A stretch of 52,456 nucleotides of DNA from Clostridia bacterium (GTDB lineage Bacteria > Bacillota > Clostridia > Christensenellales > CAG-138), in contig JAFPWD010000011.1 in NCBI GenBank assembly GCA_017395105.1, forward strand, positions 1 through 52,456. Reading direction: 5' to 3'. The translations under genes and the position numbers were made by a program. Below the pieces are notes generated by a model. It made no database searches, was not told the origin of the DNA, and saw nothing but the letters and a program-made list of their open reading frames with translations. Positions 27,452 through 36,298 of the stretch are shown here, piece by piece (positions within the stretch are counted from its first letter, which is position 1; every line of letters starts with the position of its first letter).

Positions 27452-28459
27452 TCAGTTATCGGTTTCGGAGCGTTTATCGCGAGTCATCAGCCACATCACG
27501 GCCTGCTTGGGATCCATTCCGTTGAAAACGACGTCGTTCACGCGCTCGGTTATCGGCATCTCCACGCCGTATTCGTCCTTGAGCTGCATCGCGGCGGGAA
27601 GCGCGTTTATGCCCTCCACCACCATTCCGACCTCCTTTATCGCCTCCTCGGCGGAAAGCCCCTGCCCGAGCAGCCTTCCGCAGCGGTTGTTGCGGCTGTG
27701 CTCACTTGTTGCGGTCACTATAAGATCGCCCATTCCGGCAAGGCCGGAAAAGGTGGATTCATCGCAGCCCATGCGAACGCCGAGGCGCTTTATCTCCGCA
27801 AGTCCGCGCGTTATCAGCGCAGCTCGCGTGTTGTCGCCAAAGCCGAGACCCGAGGAAACGCCGCAGGCGAGCGCCATGATATTTTTGAGTGCGCCGCAGA
27901 GCTCCACACCCTCCACGTCGAAATGGGTATACACCCTCATGCAGTCGTTTGTGAAAGCATCCTGTGCCTTTTCCGCCGCCGCCATATCTGAGCTTGCCGC
28001 AACTATCGTTGTGGGCAGATCCCTCGAAACCTCCTCGGCATGGGATGGACCCGAGAGCGCAACGATGCTGTTTTCAAGCTTGCCGTGCTTGGAAAGCTCG
28101 TCGTGGATAACCTGAGTCATCGTCAGATGGCTGTTTGGCTCGATGCCCTTTGCAACGTCCACAAGTATCTGACCGTCCGTGATGAACGGCGCTGCCGCCG
28201 CCACTGTGGAGCGAATATAGACCGAGGGCGTGGAAAACACTATGAGCTCCGCATTTTTGCATGCTTCATCTATATTTTTTGTGAACACTATCGCCTTTGG
28301 CAGCTCAACGCCGGGCAGATTGACGTGCTCCCTCTTCGAGTTCAGCATATCTATCTCCTCGCTCAAAGCCGACCATGCATAGACCTCGTGTTCGTTATTT
28401 GCAAGCATTCGCGCGAGCGCGGTTCCCCATGTGCCCGTGCCGAGAATCGCTATTTTCAA
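27452..28459 (-). CDS. gpsA: NAD(P)-dependent glycerol-3-phosphate dehydrogenase
   Basis: The protein of 335 residues reduces dihydroxyacetone phosphate to sn-glycerol 3-phosphate for phospholipid synthesis. An N-terminal Rossmann domain starts ILGTGTWGTALARML. Further family blocks are IVALSGPSHAEEV (about 131-143), CGALKNIMALACGVSSGLGF with the catalytic Lys, and NTRAALITRGLAEI. The start is a TTG, with GGAGG 8 bases upstream and no better ATG nearby. A promoter lies at 28531-28559 and a terminator at 27381-27432, so it appears to be a single-gene unit. Confidence 0.96.
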   Translation of the reverse strand: MKIAILGTGTWGTALARMLANNEHEVYAWSALSEEIDMLNSKREHVNLPGVELPKAIVFTKNIDEACKNAELIVFSTPSVYIRSTVAAAAPFITDGQILVDVAKGIEPNSHLTMTQVIHDELSKHGKLENSIVALSGPSHAEEVSRDLPTTIVAASSDMAAAEKAQDAFTNDCMRVYTHFDVEGVELCGALKNIMALACGVSSGLGFGDNTRAALITRGLAEIKRLGVRMGCDESTFSGLAGMGDLIVTATSEHSRNNRCGRLLGQGLSAEEAIKEVGMVVEGINALPAAMQLKDEYGVEMPITERVNDVVFNGMDPKQAVMWLMTRDKRSETDN

Positions 28460-28530
28460 AGCTAACCTCCATGCGCATATTCTGACCGCACTTTTTCAAA
28501 ACGAAGAAACGCGCAGCCTCGCACAAATAC

Positions 28531-28559
28531 ATTATACCACTTTTTTCCGCTTCGCTCAA
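28531..28559 (-). promoter_or_regulatory. Promoter of gpsA
   Basis: On the minus strand TTGAGC (28559-28554) and TATAAT (28536-28531) are separated by 17 bp, about 70 bp ahead of the TTG start. Confidence 0.65.
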
Positions 28560-28630
28560 CGGCGAAAACGGTCAAATGGCAAAATGATTGCAGGAAGACG
28601 GCGCTTGCACCGCCGAGCTCAAACGGAAGC

Positions 28631-28660
28631 AAAAGGAGAGCGCGTTTTCACGCGCCCTCC
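28631..28660 (-). terminator. Terminator of the hydrogenase operon
   Basis: On the minus strand GGAGGGCGCG (28660-28651) pairs with CGCGCTCTCC (28644-28635), one mismatch, followed by TTTT. It lies 30 bp past the hndD stop. Confidence 0.7.
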
Positions 28661-28690
28661 CGTTCGGCTTTCGCCGATATGCTGTGGCTT

Positions 28691-30436
28691 TTATTTGTTG
28701 TACAGACCCCTCTTGGTGTAGTGGGTATGGAGCAGCTCGTGGGACTTGTGGCCGTTGGGCTCGCCAAGGTACTCATAGAGCTCCTTCATAACGGGGTTCT
28801 CGTGGGACTTACGGAGAGTCATAGCATCGTCCTCGCCATAGAGACCTGCGGCGCGAACTGCGCGAAGGTCCATATTGTTGCGGACGTAGCCGGGCTGATG
28901 GGGCTGACCGCCGCCGTTGACACAGCCGCCGGGGCAGGCCATGACCTCGATGAAGTGGTAATCCCTTTCTCCGTTCTTGACCATGTCAAGAAGCTTGGCA
29001 GCATTGGAAAGGCCGCTGGTGACGGCTACGCGCACCTTGGTGCCCGCAACGTCGTACTCGGCTTCCTTGATGTCCTTAAGGCCGCGAACCTCGTGGAACT
29101 CGAGCTTCTCAAGGGGCTTCTTGGTGACAACTTCAACAACGGTACGAAGCGCAGCTTCCATAACGCCGCCGGTTGCGCCGAAGATGTGACCCGCGCCGGA
29201 TGCGATGCCGAATACGGGATCGGCAGTCTCATCGGGCAGCTCGGTGAACTTGATGCCCGCACGCTTGATCATGGAAGCGAGCTCGCGGGTGGTGAGGGAC
29301 ACATCGATATCCCTGAGGCCGTTTACTTCCATCTCCTCGCGGGAAAGCTCGAACTTCTTCGCGGTGCAGGGCATGATGGATACGGTTACGATATCCTTGG
29401 GATCGATGCCCGCCTTCTCGGCATAGTAGCTCTTGACCATCGCGCCAAACATACCCTGGGGCGATTTGCAGGAGGAGAGGTTCTCAGTGAACTCGGGATA
29501 GTAGTGCTCGCAGAACTTGATCCAGCCGGGCGAGCAGGAGGTGATCATGGGCAGCTTGCCGCCATTCTGGAGCCTGCCGAGGAACTCGGTGCCTTCCTCC
29601 ATGATGGTGAGGTCAGCCGCGGTGTCAACGTCGAACACCTTGTCGAAGCCGAGCCTCTTGAGAGCCGCGATCATCTTGCCCTCAACGTTGGTGCCGATGG
29701 GCATGCCGAAGCACTCGCCGAGCTGTACGCGAACGGAGGGAGCAGGGCCAACGACAACATGCTTGGTGGGATCGTTGAGCGCAGCCCAAACCTTATCGGT
29801 GTCGTCCCTTTCGGTGAGAGCGCCGGTGGGGCAAACAGCGATGCACTGACCGCAGTTTACGCAGCTGGTCTCCGCAAGACCCATTTCAAACGCGCTTGCG
29901 ATGTGGGTCTTGAAGCCGCGCGCATTGGGACCGATAACGGAAGCATGCTGGTTGAACTTACATACGGCAACGCAGCGGCGGCAGAGGATGCACTTGCTGT
30001 TGTCGCGGATAAGATGGATCGCGGAATCATCGATGTCGGGCTCAAGCTCGCCGCCGAACTGATACTTATGGTTCTCGCACTCATATTCCTGAGCAAGGGT
30101 CTGAAGCTCGCAGTTGGTGCTGCGGGAGCAGCCAAGGCAGTCCATCCTGTGGTTGGAGAGCAGAAGCTCGAGGGTCTTTTTGCGGGAATCGCGGATAGCG
30201 GCGGTGTTGGTCTGAACCTCCATGCCCTCCGCAACGGTCTGAAGGCAGGCAACGGGGTTGCTCCTTGCGCCCTTGACCTCAACAACGCAGAGACGGCAGG
30301 CGCCGATCGCGTTGACATCCTTGAGGTAGCAAAGGGTGGGAATGCGGATACCGGCCTGTTCGGCAGCCTGCAGAATGGTATAGTTCGCAGGAACCTGAAC
30401 GTCCATGCCGTTTATCTTCATGTTGATCATATCCAT
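28691..30436 (-). CDS. hndD: [FeFe]-hydrogenase catalytic subunit of an HndABCD-type complex
   Basis: The 581-residue subunit starts with a plant-type [2Fe-2S] domain (Cys36, 47, 50, 64). A His/Cys3 [4Fe-4S] site follows (HRMDCLGCSRSTNC), then two ferredoxin clusters (CILCRRCVAVC, CVNCGQCIAVC). The H-cluster domain has L1 ITSCSPGWIKF (about 297), L2 IMPCTAKKFE (about 353) and L3 EVMACPGGCVNGGGQP (about 495). A small C-terminal domain reads RKSHENPVMKELYEYL. It evolves or oxidises H2 with electrons from NAD(P)H plus ferredoxin through HndA-C, probably by electron confurcation. L1 has Ser where many enzymes have a second Cys (TSCCPGW), and a nearby Cys appears in LSSCKSP. As the last gene of the operon it is followed by a terminator. 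Confidence 0.93.
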   Translation of the reverse strand: MDMINMKINGMDVQVPANYTILQAAEQAGIRIPTLCYLKDVNAIGACRLCVVEVKGARSNPVACLQTVAEGMEVQTNTAAIRDSRKKTLELLLSNHRMDCLGCSRSTNCELQTLAQEYECENHKYQFGGELEPDIDDSAIHLIRDNSKCILCRRCVAVCKFNQHASVIGPNARGFKTHIASAFEMGLAETSCVNCGQCIAVCPTGALTERDDTDKVWAALNDPTKHVVVGPAPSVRVQLGECFGMPIGTNVEGKMIAALKRLGFDKVFDVDTAADLTIMEEGTEFLGRLQNGGKLPMITSCSPGWIKFCEHYYPEFTENLSSCKSPQGMFGAMVKSYYAEKAGIDPKDIVTVSIMPCTAKKFELSREEMEVNGLRDIDVSLTTRELASMIKRAGIKFTELPDETADPVFGIASGAGHIFGATGGVMEAALRTVVEVVTKKPLEKLEFHEVRGLKDIKEAEYDVAGTKVRVAVTSGLSNAAKLLDMVKNGERDYHFIEVMACPGGCVNGGGQPHQPGYVRNNMDLRAVRAAGLYGEDDAMTLRKSHENPVMKELYEYLGEPNGHKSHELLHTHYTKRGLYNK

Positions 30437-30447
30437 ATCGGTTCTCC

Positions 30448-32241
30448 TTACTTCTTGATGATGGCGTTGAACTTACAGGTCTCGATGCAGGCGCCGCACT
30501 TGATGCACTTTGCAGTGTCGATGGTGTGGGGCTCCTTCACGGTTCCGGAGATGGCGCCTACGGGGCACTTACGCGCGCAGGCGGTGCAGCCGCGGCAGTT
30601 CTCGGGAACGATGTAGTAGTTCATAAGTTTCTTACATACGCCTGCGGGGCAGCGCTTTTCAACAACGTGTGCCTCATACTCATCGCGGAAATACTTGAGG
30701 GTGGAGAGCACGGGGTTGGGCGCGGTCTGGCCGAGTGCGCAGAGGGAATTGCCCTTGATGTAGTTGCAGAGCTCTTCAAGCTTGTCGAGATCCTCGATGG
30801 TGCCGTTGCCCTCGGTGATCTTGTTGAGCAGCTCAAGCAGTCTCCTGGTGCCGATACGGCAGGGGGTGCACTTGCCGCAGCTCTCGTCAACGGTGAAGTC
30901 GAGGAAGAAGCGGGCGAAGTCTACCATACAGGTGGAGTCGTCGGTAACGATCATACCGCCGGAACCCATCATAGCGCCGATGCGGGTAAGGTTTGCATAA
31001 TCGATCGGGGTGTCGAGCATGGAAGCGGGGATACAGCCGCCGGAAGGACCGCCGGTCTGAACCGCCTTGAACTGCCTGCCGTTCGGGATGCCGCCGCCGA
31101 TATCATAGATGATGTGGCGAAGGGTGGTGCCGAGCGGAATCTCAACAAGGCCGGTGTTGTTGATAGCGCCGCCAAGAGCGAATACCTTGGTGCCCTTGCT
31201 GTCCTCGGTGCCCATGGAAGCGAACCAATCGGCGCCCTTGAGGAAGATTTGGGGAATATTCGCGAGAGTCTCAACATTGTTGATGATGGTGGGCTTACCG
31301 AACAGACCCTTGTTTGCGGGGAACGGGGGCTTGTTGCGCGGCTCGCCGCGGTTGCCCTCGATGCTGGTGAGCAGAGCGGTCTCCTCGCCGCAGACGAACG
31401 CGCCCGCGCCGAGACGGATCTCGCAGTCGAAGCTGAAGTCGGTGCCGAAGATCTTTTCGCCGAGCAGGCCGTATTCACGAGCCTGATCGATAGCGATCTG
31501 CAGACGGCTTACCGCGATGGGATACTCTGCGCGAACGTAGATGTAGCCCTTGCTTGCGCCGATCGCATAGCCCGCGATGGCCATAGCTTCAAGAACCGCA
31601 TGGGGGTCGCCCTCGAGGATGGACCTGTCCATGAATGCGCCGGGGTCGCCCTCGTCCGCATTGCATACGACGTATTTCTGATCGGCTTCATTCGCCGCCG
31701 CAAACTGCCACTTCATGCCGGTGGGGAAGCCCGCACCGCCGCGGCCGCGAAGGCCGGATGCCTTCATAACGTCGATAACCTGAGCGGGGGTCATCTCGGT
31801 AAGAACCTTGCCGAGCGCCTGATAGCCGTCCATCGCGATGTACTCTTCGATGTTTTCGGGATCGATAACGCCGCAGTTGCGAAGCGCAACGCGAAGCTGG
31901 GTCTTGTAGAAGTTGGTCTCGCCAAGAGCGGGAACCTGGCTCATATCGAGCTCTTCATGCTCCTTGTAAACAAGGCGCTCCACGATGCGGCCCTTGAGCA
32001 GATGCTCTTCCGCGATGTCGGTAACGTCCTCGATCTTAACGCGGCTGTAGAAGGTGCCTTCGGGATAAACGATCATAACGGGACCGAGTGCGCACAGACC
32101 GAAGCAGCCGGTGCGAACGATCTTGATCTCTTCGGCAAGGCCGAGCCTGTTGAGTTCCTGCTGCAGCTTGTCGCCGATGGCAACGCTGCCGCCGCTGGTG
32201 CAGCCGGTACCGCCGCAAATCAAAACATGTGAGCGAATCAT
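30448..32241 (-). CDS. hndC: NuoF-like NAD(P)H/FMN subunit of the HndABCD hydrogenase
   Basis: This 597-residue protein carries electrons between NAD(P)H and the catalytic subunit. An N-terminal thioredoxin-like [2Fe-2S] domain (CGGTGCTSGG, later CFGLCA) comes first. The NuoF core follows, with the FMN/NAD motif GLRGRGGAGFPTG (about 167-179), CNADEGDPGAF, an SLBB part and the [4Fe-4S] ligand set ESCGKCTPCRIGT. Two C-terminal ferredoxin clusters end it (CRGCTACARKCP and CIKCGACIETC). Such FMN subunits are where bifurcation is thought to occur. It lies between hndB (17 bp gap) and hndD (12 bp gap). Confidence 0.93.
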   Translation of the reverse strand: MIRSHVLICGGTGCTSGGSVAIGDKLQQELNRLGLAEEIKIVRTGCFGLCALGPVMIVYPEGTFYSRVKIEDVTDIAEEHLLKGRIVERLVYKEHEELDMSQVPALGETNFYKTQLRVALRNCGVIDPENIEEYIAMDGYQALGKVLTEMTPAQVIDVMKASGLRGRGGAGFPTGMKWQFAAANEADQKYVVCNADEGDPGAFMDRSILEGDPHAVLEAMAIAGYAIGASKGYIYVRAEYPIAVSRLQIAIDQAREYGLLGEKIFGTDFSFDCEIRLGAGAFVCGEETALLTSIEGNRGEPRNKPPFPANKGLFGKPTIINNVETLANIPQIFLKGADWFASMGTEDSKGTKVFALGGAINNTGLVEIPLGTTLRHIIYDIGGGIPNGRQFKAVQTGGPSGGCIPASMLDTPIDYANLTRIGAMMGSGGMIVTDDSTCMVDFARFFLDFTVDESCGKCTPCRIGTRRLLELLNKITEGNGTIEDLDKLEELCNYIKGNSLCALGQTAPNPVLSTLKYFRDEYEAHVVEKRCPAGVCKKLMNYYIVPENCRGCTACARKCPVGAISGTVKEPHTIDTAKCIKCGACIETCKFNAIIKK

Positions 32242-32257
32242 AAAATACTCTCCTTAA

Positions 32258-32629
32258 TTATTTCTCAGCAGCGCCGATGGTGTACTCGGCGATGGGCTTG
32301 CCGCCCTTAAGGTGCTTTTCAACGATCTCCTTCGCCATTTCGGGAGTGACCTTGACGTAGGTAACGCGCTCGTTATCGCCCTCGAAAACTTCAACGATGG
32401 GCTCGAAGCGGCACATGCCGATGCAGCCGGTCTGGCTGACGGTTACCTTATCGCTGAGGTTCTGGTTTGCAACCTCCTCAACAAAGGCGTTGAGAACGGG
32501 CCTTGCGCCGGCGGCGATACCGCAGGTCGCCATGCCTACAGCCACACGGGTGGAGGCATGACCTTCGCGGAGAATGACCTTATTCTGCATTCTCTCACGG
32601 ATCTTTGCGAGTTCTTCCAATGATTTCAT
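32258..32629 (-). CDS. hndB: [2Fe-2S] thioredoxin-like subunit of the hydrogenase
   Basis: The 123 residues match the small HndB-type ferredoxin subunit. A helical start (LEELAKIRERMQNKV) precedes the thioredoxin-like [2Fe-2S] fold with cysteines in MATCGIAAGA and TGCIGMCRFEP. The chain ends in a helix, MAKEIVEKHL. It is expected to act as an electron relay in the complex. Its ATG is preceded by AAAGGA, and the gene is tightly spaced to hndC. Confidence 0.88.
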   Translation of the reverse strand: MKSLEELAKIRERMQNKVILREGHASTRVAVGMATCGIAAGARPVLNAFVEEVANQNLSDKVTVSQTGCIGMCRFEPIVEVFEGDNERVTYVKVTPEMAKEIVEKHLKGGKPIAEYTIGAAEK

Positions 32630-32710
32630 ACGGATCGTTTTCCTTTCGGTTTATTGAATTTTGAATTTTTATTTTTAAATTTTTGATATTCTTAAAGCAG
32701 CAGCCGAAAA

Positions 32711-33271
32711 TTATAAAGCATACTGTTCTTCAAGCATCTGCTTCACCCAAACCAGCACCATCGGATCGGAAAGAGGCACGTCGTCGCCGAGGATGATCCG
32801 CATTTCGCGCGTATCGAGCGCGATCAGCTTCTCGCTGCCGTTTTCCGCGATCCTGTGCTTGAACACGTAGTCAACCTCGGGAAAGCCCTGAAGCAGCGTG
32901 ATGATCGTGGATACGATGTCGCCTATCGGGGTGAAATCGAGATGATCCTTTCGGAAAAAGGCCTTGATCTCGGTTCCGCAGTTCTCGGGATCGATGCTTC
33001 GCTGAGTGCTCGTGAGCTCGATATGGCCGCCTGTCTGTTCGGCGGCGAGCTTCAAAAGCGGTATCCCGAGCCCGACCTTACGGGTGGTGCGGGTGGTGGA
33101 GAACGGATCGTGTACCGAGGCGAGGAACTCCGGACTCATGCCGAAGCCGTTGTCCTTTATCGCAATGGTAAGCTCCGTTTCCGTTTCATCGAGGGTTATC
33201 TCAACAAGATCGGCCTCCGCTGTGATGGAGTTCTGAGCTATGTCGAGAACGTTGAGGGATAATTCCTTCAA
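32711..33271 (-). CDS. GHKL (histidine-kinase-like) ATP-binding protein, no kinase domain
   Basis: The start chosen is TTG at 33271 because GGAAAGGAGG lies five bases upstream; the product is 186 residues. It is a bare GHKL domain: LNVLDIAQNSITAEA (N box, about 7-21), IKDNGFGMSPE (G1 box, about 38-48), then DPFSTTRTTRKVGLGIPLLK (G2 box). There is no phosphorylatable His and no sensor domain. Such single-domain ATPases occur in hydrogenase operons of Clostridia and may act like anti-sigma or regulatory kinases; the target is unknown. A second GHKL protein is encoded at 35863-36294 in the same operon. Confidence 0.8.
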   Translation of the reverse strand: MKELSLNVLDIAQNSITAEADLVEITLDETETELTIAIKDNGFGMSPEFLASVHDPFSTTRTTRKVGLGIPLLKLAAEQTGGHIELTSTQRSIDPENCGTEIKAFFRKDHLDFTPIGDIVSTIITLLQGFPEVDYVFKHRIAENGSEKLIALDTREMRIILGDDVPLSDPMVLVWVKQMLEEQYAL

Positions 33272-33323
33272 TACAGCCTCCTTTCCGAGCCGCTTTTCGC
33301 GGTTCGCTTGAAAAACCGTTTCG

Positions 33324-34058
33324 TTATTTATGCCACTCGTTCTGCGCGCGCCCAAGCTCCCTGAAGAGCGCGGCGCGAATCTGCTCGGCAGGCGCATCGA
33401 GCGAAGCATCCAGATGGAGAAAGTTCTCCGCCTGATTCAGCTCCCAGAGCCTGTGCGCATCGCTTGAAACAACGAGCTTTCTGCCCTCCGCAAGCTCGAT
33501 ATTCTTCCTTTCCCGAAGCTCGGCCAGTCCGAAAACGGGCTGATCGGGAAACGAACCGAGCATGGCGAGCAGGCCGTTCGATTCGCGGTCGATATGCGCC
33601 GGATAGCATATTCCGCCGAATGAGCGCACCATCGCCGCCGCATCCTCGATCGAGAGCGAGGTGGCACCGGGCAAAAACCACGGATCCTCCCCCGTCACAA
33701 CGTCCTTCGGCCCCATGATGAACTGATTGCCGAAGATCTCGACCTTGTTTTTGAGCTGCATGCGGTAGGCTTGCAGCGCCTCGTCGAAGCGCATCGCCGT
33801 TTCAAGCTCCTCGAAGATCGAAACCATGTGGATCTCCTCGGCGGTGGTCAGCTCCATTCCCGGAACCGGCGTTATGCCGTATTCCGCGCAGGCCTCGAAG
33901 AAGGCGGGGCAGTTTTTGCAGGAGTTATGGTCAGTCAGCGCAACTATCTTCAGCCCGTTCAAATAGGCCATGCCCGCGATGTTGCAGGGTGTCATGTCGT
34001 CGTCCCCGCAGGGGGACAGGCACGAATGCACGTGAAGATCATAGCTGAAAGCTTCCAT
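33324..34058 (-). CDS. PHP-domain phosphoesterase
   Basis: ATG at 34058 is chosen; it sits 7 bases after the stop of the DRTGG gene. The 244-residue protein has the PHP metal motifs LHVHSCLSPCGDDD (His9, His11), ALTDHNSC (Asp43, His44) and later ICYPAHIDRES and SSDAHRL, so all histidines of a trinuclear site are present. PHP enzymes hydrolyse phosphate esters; the substrate here is not known. A PHP gene also sits in the hydrogenase cluster of Thermotoga maritima, which argues for a conserved role with the hydrogenase, perhaps in signalling. Confidence 0.87.
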   Translation of the reverse strand: MEAFSYDLHVHSCLSPCGDDDMTPCNIAGMAYLNGLKIVALTDHNSCKNCPAFFEACAEYGITPVPGMELTTAEEIHMVSIFEELETAMRFDEALQAYRMQLKNKVEIFGNQFIMGPKDVVTGEDPWFLPGATSLSIEDAAAMVRSFGGICYPAHIDRESNGLLAMLGSFPDQPVFGLAELRERKNIELAEGRKLVVSSDAHRLWELNQAENFLHLDASLDAPAEQIRAALFRELGRAQNEWHK

Positions 34059-34065
34059 AATATTA

Positions 34066-34458
34066 TCAGCAGTCCGCCTCGCGGTAGGCCTCTGCGGCTT
34101 CAAGCGCCTCGCCGGCGCCGTTTTGCGGAGCGATCAGCTCGTATATCCTGCCGCACAGAGCAAAGGTCGGCTCATTGGATGAAAACAGGTTCACCCCGCG
34201 TGTCTCGGCCGCTGCGATAAGCTCCTCGCCGGGCACCACGCCCTCCGCAAGGATGACGCACGCAACGTCCGTAAGCTGAGCCACCGCGATAACGTTGATA
34301 TTGCTCATTATCGTCACCCAGGCATCGCCGCTGACGGCTCTGCCCATGACCCAGCTCAAAAGATCGCCCGCATAACCGCCGGTGACCTCTCGATCGCCGT
34401 CGTCGAGATTATGCGAAGAAAGTCCGAGCTTTTTTGCAAGATCGTTTACGCTGATCAT
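34066..34458 (-). CDS. DRTGG-domain protein
   Basis: The 130-residue soluble protein matches the DRTGG family. REVTGGYAGDLLSWVMGRAV (about 23-42) is the signature, followed by DAWVTIMSNINVIAVAQLTD and ACVILAEGVVP. DRTGG domains occur beside CBS or AAA domains and in hydrogenase clusters, and are thought to bind a ligand, possibly a nucleotide. This one stands alone. A second copy, clearly related in layout, lies at 36299-36637. AGGAGG precedes the ATG. Confidence 0.82.
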   Translation of the reverse strand: MISVNDLAKKLGLSSHNLDDGDREVTGGYAGDLLSWVMGRAVSGDAWVTIMSNINVIAVAQLTDVACVILAEGVVPGEELIAAAETRGVNLFSSNEPTFALCGRIYELIAPQNGAGEALEAAEAYREADC

Positions 34459-34527
34459 CTTTTCCTCCTGCTTTATTCAGGTGATAAAATAACGAAAGAT
34501 AAGTATGAGATATTGCCGTTTCAAGCC

Positions 34528-35841
34528 TTATTCGGGCTTTTTATCGGCTCCCTTTTGCTTGTTCACCATCGCCTTGAACCGCTCGCGCATGAGGATCAGG
34601 CAGTCGTCCATCTGCGCCTCGCCGCGAACCACATCCTCCGCAAAAGCGCGGCAGGTGGGAGCTCCGCAGGCACCGCAGTCTATCTGCGGCGTGGCATCAT
34701 AGATGGATTCGATCTCCATCATCATGCGGATGGATTCGGCGCGGCTCAAATTGAGCGCGCCCTTCTCCGGGCTGACGTAGGTGAAGGGTCTTGCATCGAC
34801 GAGCTCGTCGGGAACGTAGGTTTCGGGATCCTCACCGGTCTTGGGCACCCTGTTCATCGAAACGGGCAGGTATCTTCTTAAGGATTGAAGCTTTACCCTT
34901 GCGATGTACGGGTTTTCGACCGTCATCGTGCCTCCGACACAGCCGCCGGGGCAGGCGTTGAGTTCAACGAAGCTTACGTTCGTGAGCTGACCGTTCTCGA
35001 TCTTGTCGAGCACGTGGATAACGTTTTCGATGCCGTCCGCCGCGAGATAGCCCTCGTTGAGAAGGCTTGAGGCTTCGCCGCCGGAGGATGCCCAGCTAAG
35101 GCCGATCATGCCGGTTTTGCTGGCGGCCTTCGGGGAGGCTTCGCGCTTCATCGCGGAGATGAGGCGGAAGTACACCTCGCTTGCGGAAACGACGTTGTCC
35201 ACATAGACCTCCTGATCCTGCATAGTGCTCTTGACCCAGCTCACCTTTGCGGGGCAGGGCGAGATGAACACGGTGCGGATATCCTCGCTCTTGAGCTCGG
35301 GATGCTTTTTGAGCGCCTCCCTGCGGGCGTATTTGCCCGCGATCTCCATGGGAGCAAGAAGCGGGAGCAGGTGATCCGTCAAGGTCGGAAAACGGTTTTT
35401 GATGAGTCTGACCACAACGGGGCAGGCGGAGCTGATGAGCGGAAGCACGATATCGCTTCGGTTCATATAATGCCGCGTGTATTCCGTGTGGATCTCGGCG
35501 CCCCTCGCGACCTCGTAAACGTCGTTAAAGCCTATGTCAAGCAGCCCTTGGATGACGTAGTCGGCATCCGTCAGCGCATTGAACTGGCCGAAGAGCGACG
35601 GAGCGGGCAGGGCGATCAGATACTTGCTCGAATCGAGATCCTCGAGCTTTTCATAGACCGCGCGCTTTGCCTTCTGCTCGCAGACCCTGATGCATTCACC
35701 GCAATCGATGCAATCGTCGGGGTTTATGACCGCATGACCGTCCCTGATACGGATCGCTTCCGTGGGACAGCGCTTTAAACAATTCGTGCAACCCTTGCAC
35801 TTCTCGGTTTCAAGAAAAACCGAATGCTTATATCCTTCCAT
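34528..35841 (-). CDS. HydS-like putative sensory [FeFe]-hydrogenase-related protein
   Basis: The 437 residues begin with two ferredoxin clusters (CKGCTNCLKRCP, CIDCGECIRVC). A hydrogenase-like domain follows with divergent motifs: L1 ISSACPVVVR (about 137), L2 ISPCPAKVSW (about 192), L3 VELNACPGGCVGG (about 293). A further cluster motif ends it (CGACGAPTCRAFAEDV then DDC, about 396-420). In L1 the proton-relay Cys is Ala while the ligand Cys stays, as described for sensory HydS. L2 also lacks the usual Met, and its Lys/Glu pattern is altered. No PAS or phosphatase domain is attached. It is therefore likely a redox or H2 sensor rather than a high-rate enzyme. Whether it holds an H-cluster is unknown. 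Its neighbours are DRTGG and GHKL genes. Confidence 0.8.
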   Translation of the reverse strand: MEGYKHSVFLETEKCKGCTNCLKRCPTEAIRIRDGHAVINPDDCIDCGECIRVCEQKAKRAVYEKLEDLDSSKYLIALPAPSLFGQFNALTDADYVIQGLLDIGFNDVYEVARGAEIHTEYTRHYMNRSDIVLPLISSACPVVVRLIKNRFPTLTDHLLPLLAPMEIAGKYARREALKKHPELKSEDIRTVFISPCPAKVSWVKSTMQDQEVYVDNVVSASEVYFRLISAMKREASPKAASKTGMIGLSWASSGGEASSLLNEGYLAADGIENVIHVLDKIENGQLTNVSFVELNACPGGCVGGTMTVENPYIARVKLQSLRRYLPVSMNRVPKTGEDPETYVPDELVDARPFTYVSPEKGALNLSRAESIRMMMEIESIYDATPQIDCGACGAPTCRAFAEDVVRGEAQMDDCLILMRERFKAMVNKQKGADKKPE

Positions 35842-35862
35842 GCAGTCTCCTTTTCAGCTTGC

Positions 35863-36294
35863 TCAGCTTACCTTGAATTTGAGTTCGATCGTCGTGCCTT
35901 TGCCGACGACGGAATCTATGCTCATTTCATCGGAGTAGTTCTTCATGTTCGGAAGCCCCATGCCCGCGCCGAAGCCGAGCGCCCTTATATTATCGGGCGC
36001 GGTGGAGTAGCCCTCCTGCATGGCGGTTTCAACGTCCGCAATGCCGGGGCCCTCGTCTGCGAGCACGACTCGAAGGCAGTCCTCATCCACGTACACGTCG
36101 GCGGTGCCTCCGTTGGCATGGATGACCATGTTGATCTCTCCTTCGTACATGGCGATGCTCACCCTGCGCGTGAGCTCCGGCGAGAAGCCAAGCTGCCTCA
36201 TCAGCTTCTTGACCTTGACCGACGCTTCACCCGCCGAGGTGAAATCGTTTCCGTCCACATCAAAATGGAAATTCAGAGTTTCGTTTTCCGCCAT
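35863..36294 (-). CDS. GHKL ATP-binding protein (anti-sigma-kinase-like)
   Basis: ATG at 36294 follows GGAAGGTGATC and gives 143 residues. The domain has LTRRVSIAMYEGEINMVIHA (N box), VVLADEGPGIAD (G1 box) and ALGFGAGMGLPNMKNYSD (G2 box), the order found in RsbW/SpoIIAB-type ATPases. A tail, VGKGTTIELKFKV, completes the fold. Its target is not evident; no sigma factor or anti-anti-sigma gene is adjacent. Position between DRTGG and the HydS-like gene suggests a signalling role linked to hydrogenase expression. Confidence 0.8.
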   Translation of the reverse strand: MAENETLNFHFDVDGNDFTSAGEASVKVKKLMRQLGFSPELTRRVSIAMYEGEINMVIHANGGTADVYVDEDCLRVVLADEGPGIADVETAMQEGYSTAPDNIRALGFGAGMGLPNMKNYSDEMSIDSVVGKGTTIELKFKVS

Positions 36295-36298
36295 CCGA

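Noticed and set aside
28679-30616. Long plus-strand open frames opposite hndD, hndC and other genes (also at 30526-32232 and 47342-50332)
   Set aside because: They are antisense shadows made possible by high GC at third positions; their sequences are Ala/Gly/Leu-rich and lack motifs, while the opposite strand encodes clear enzymes.
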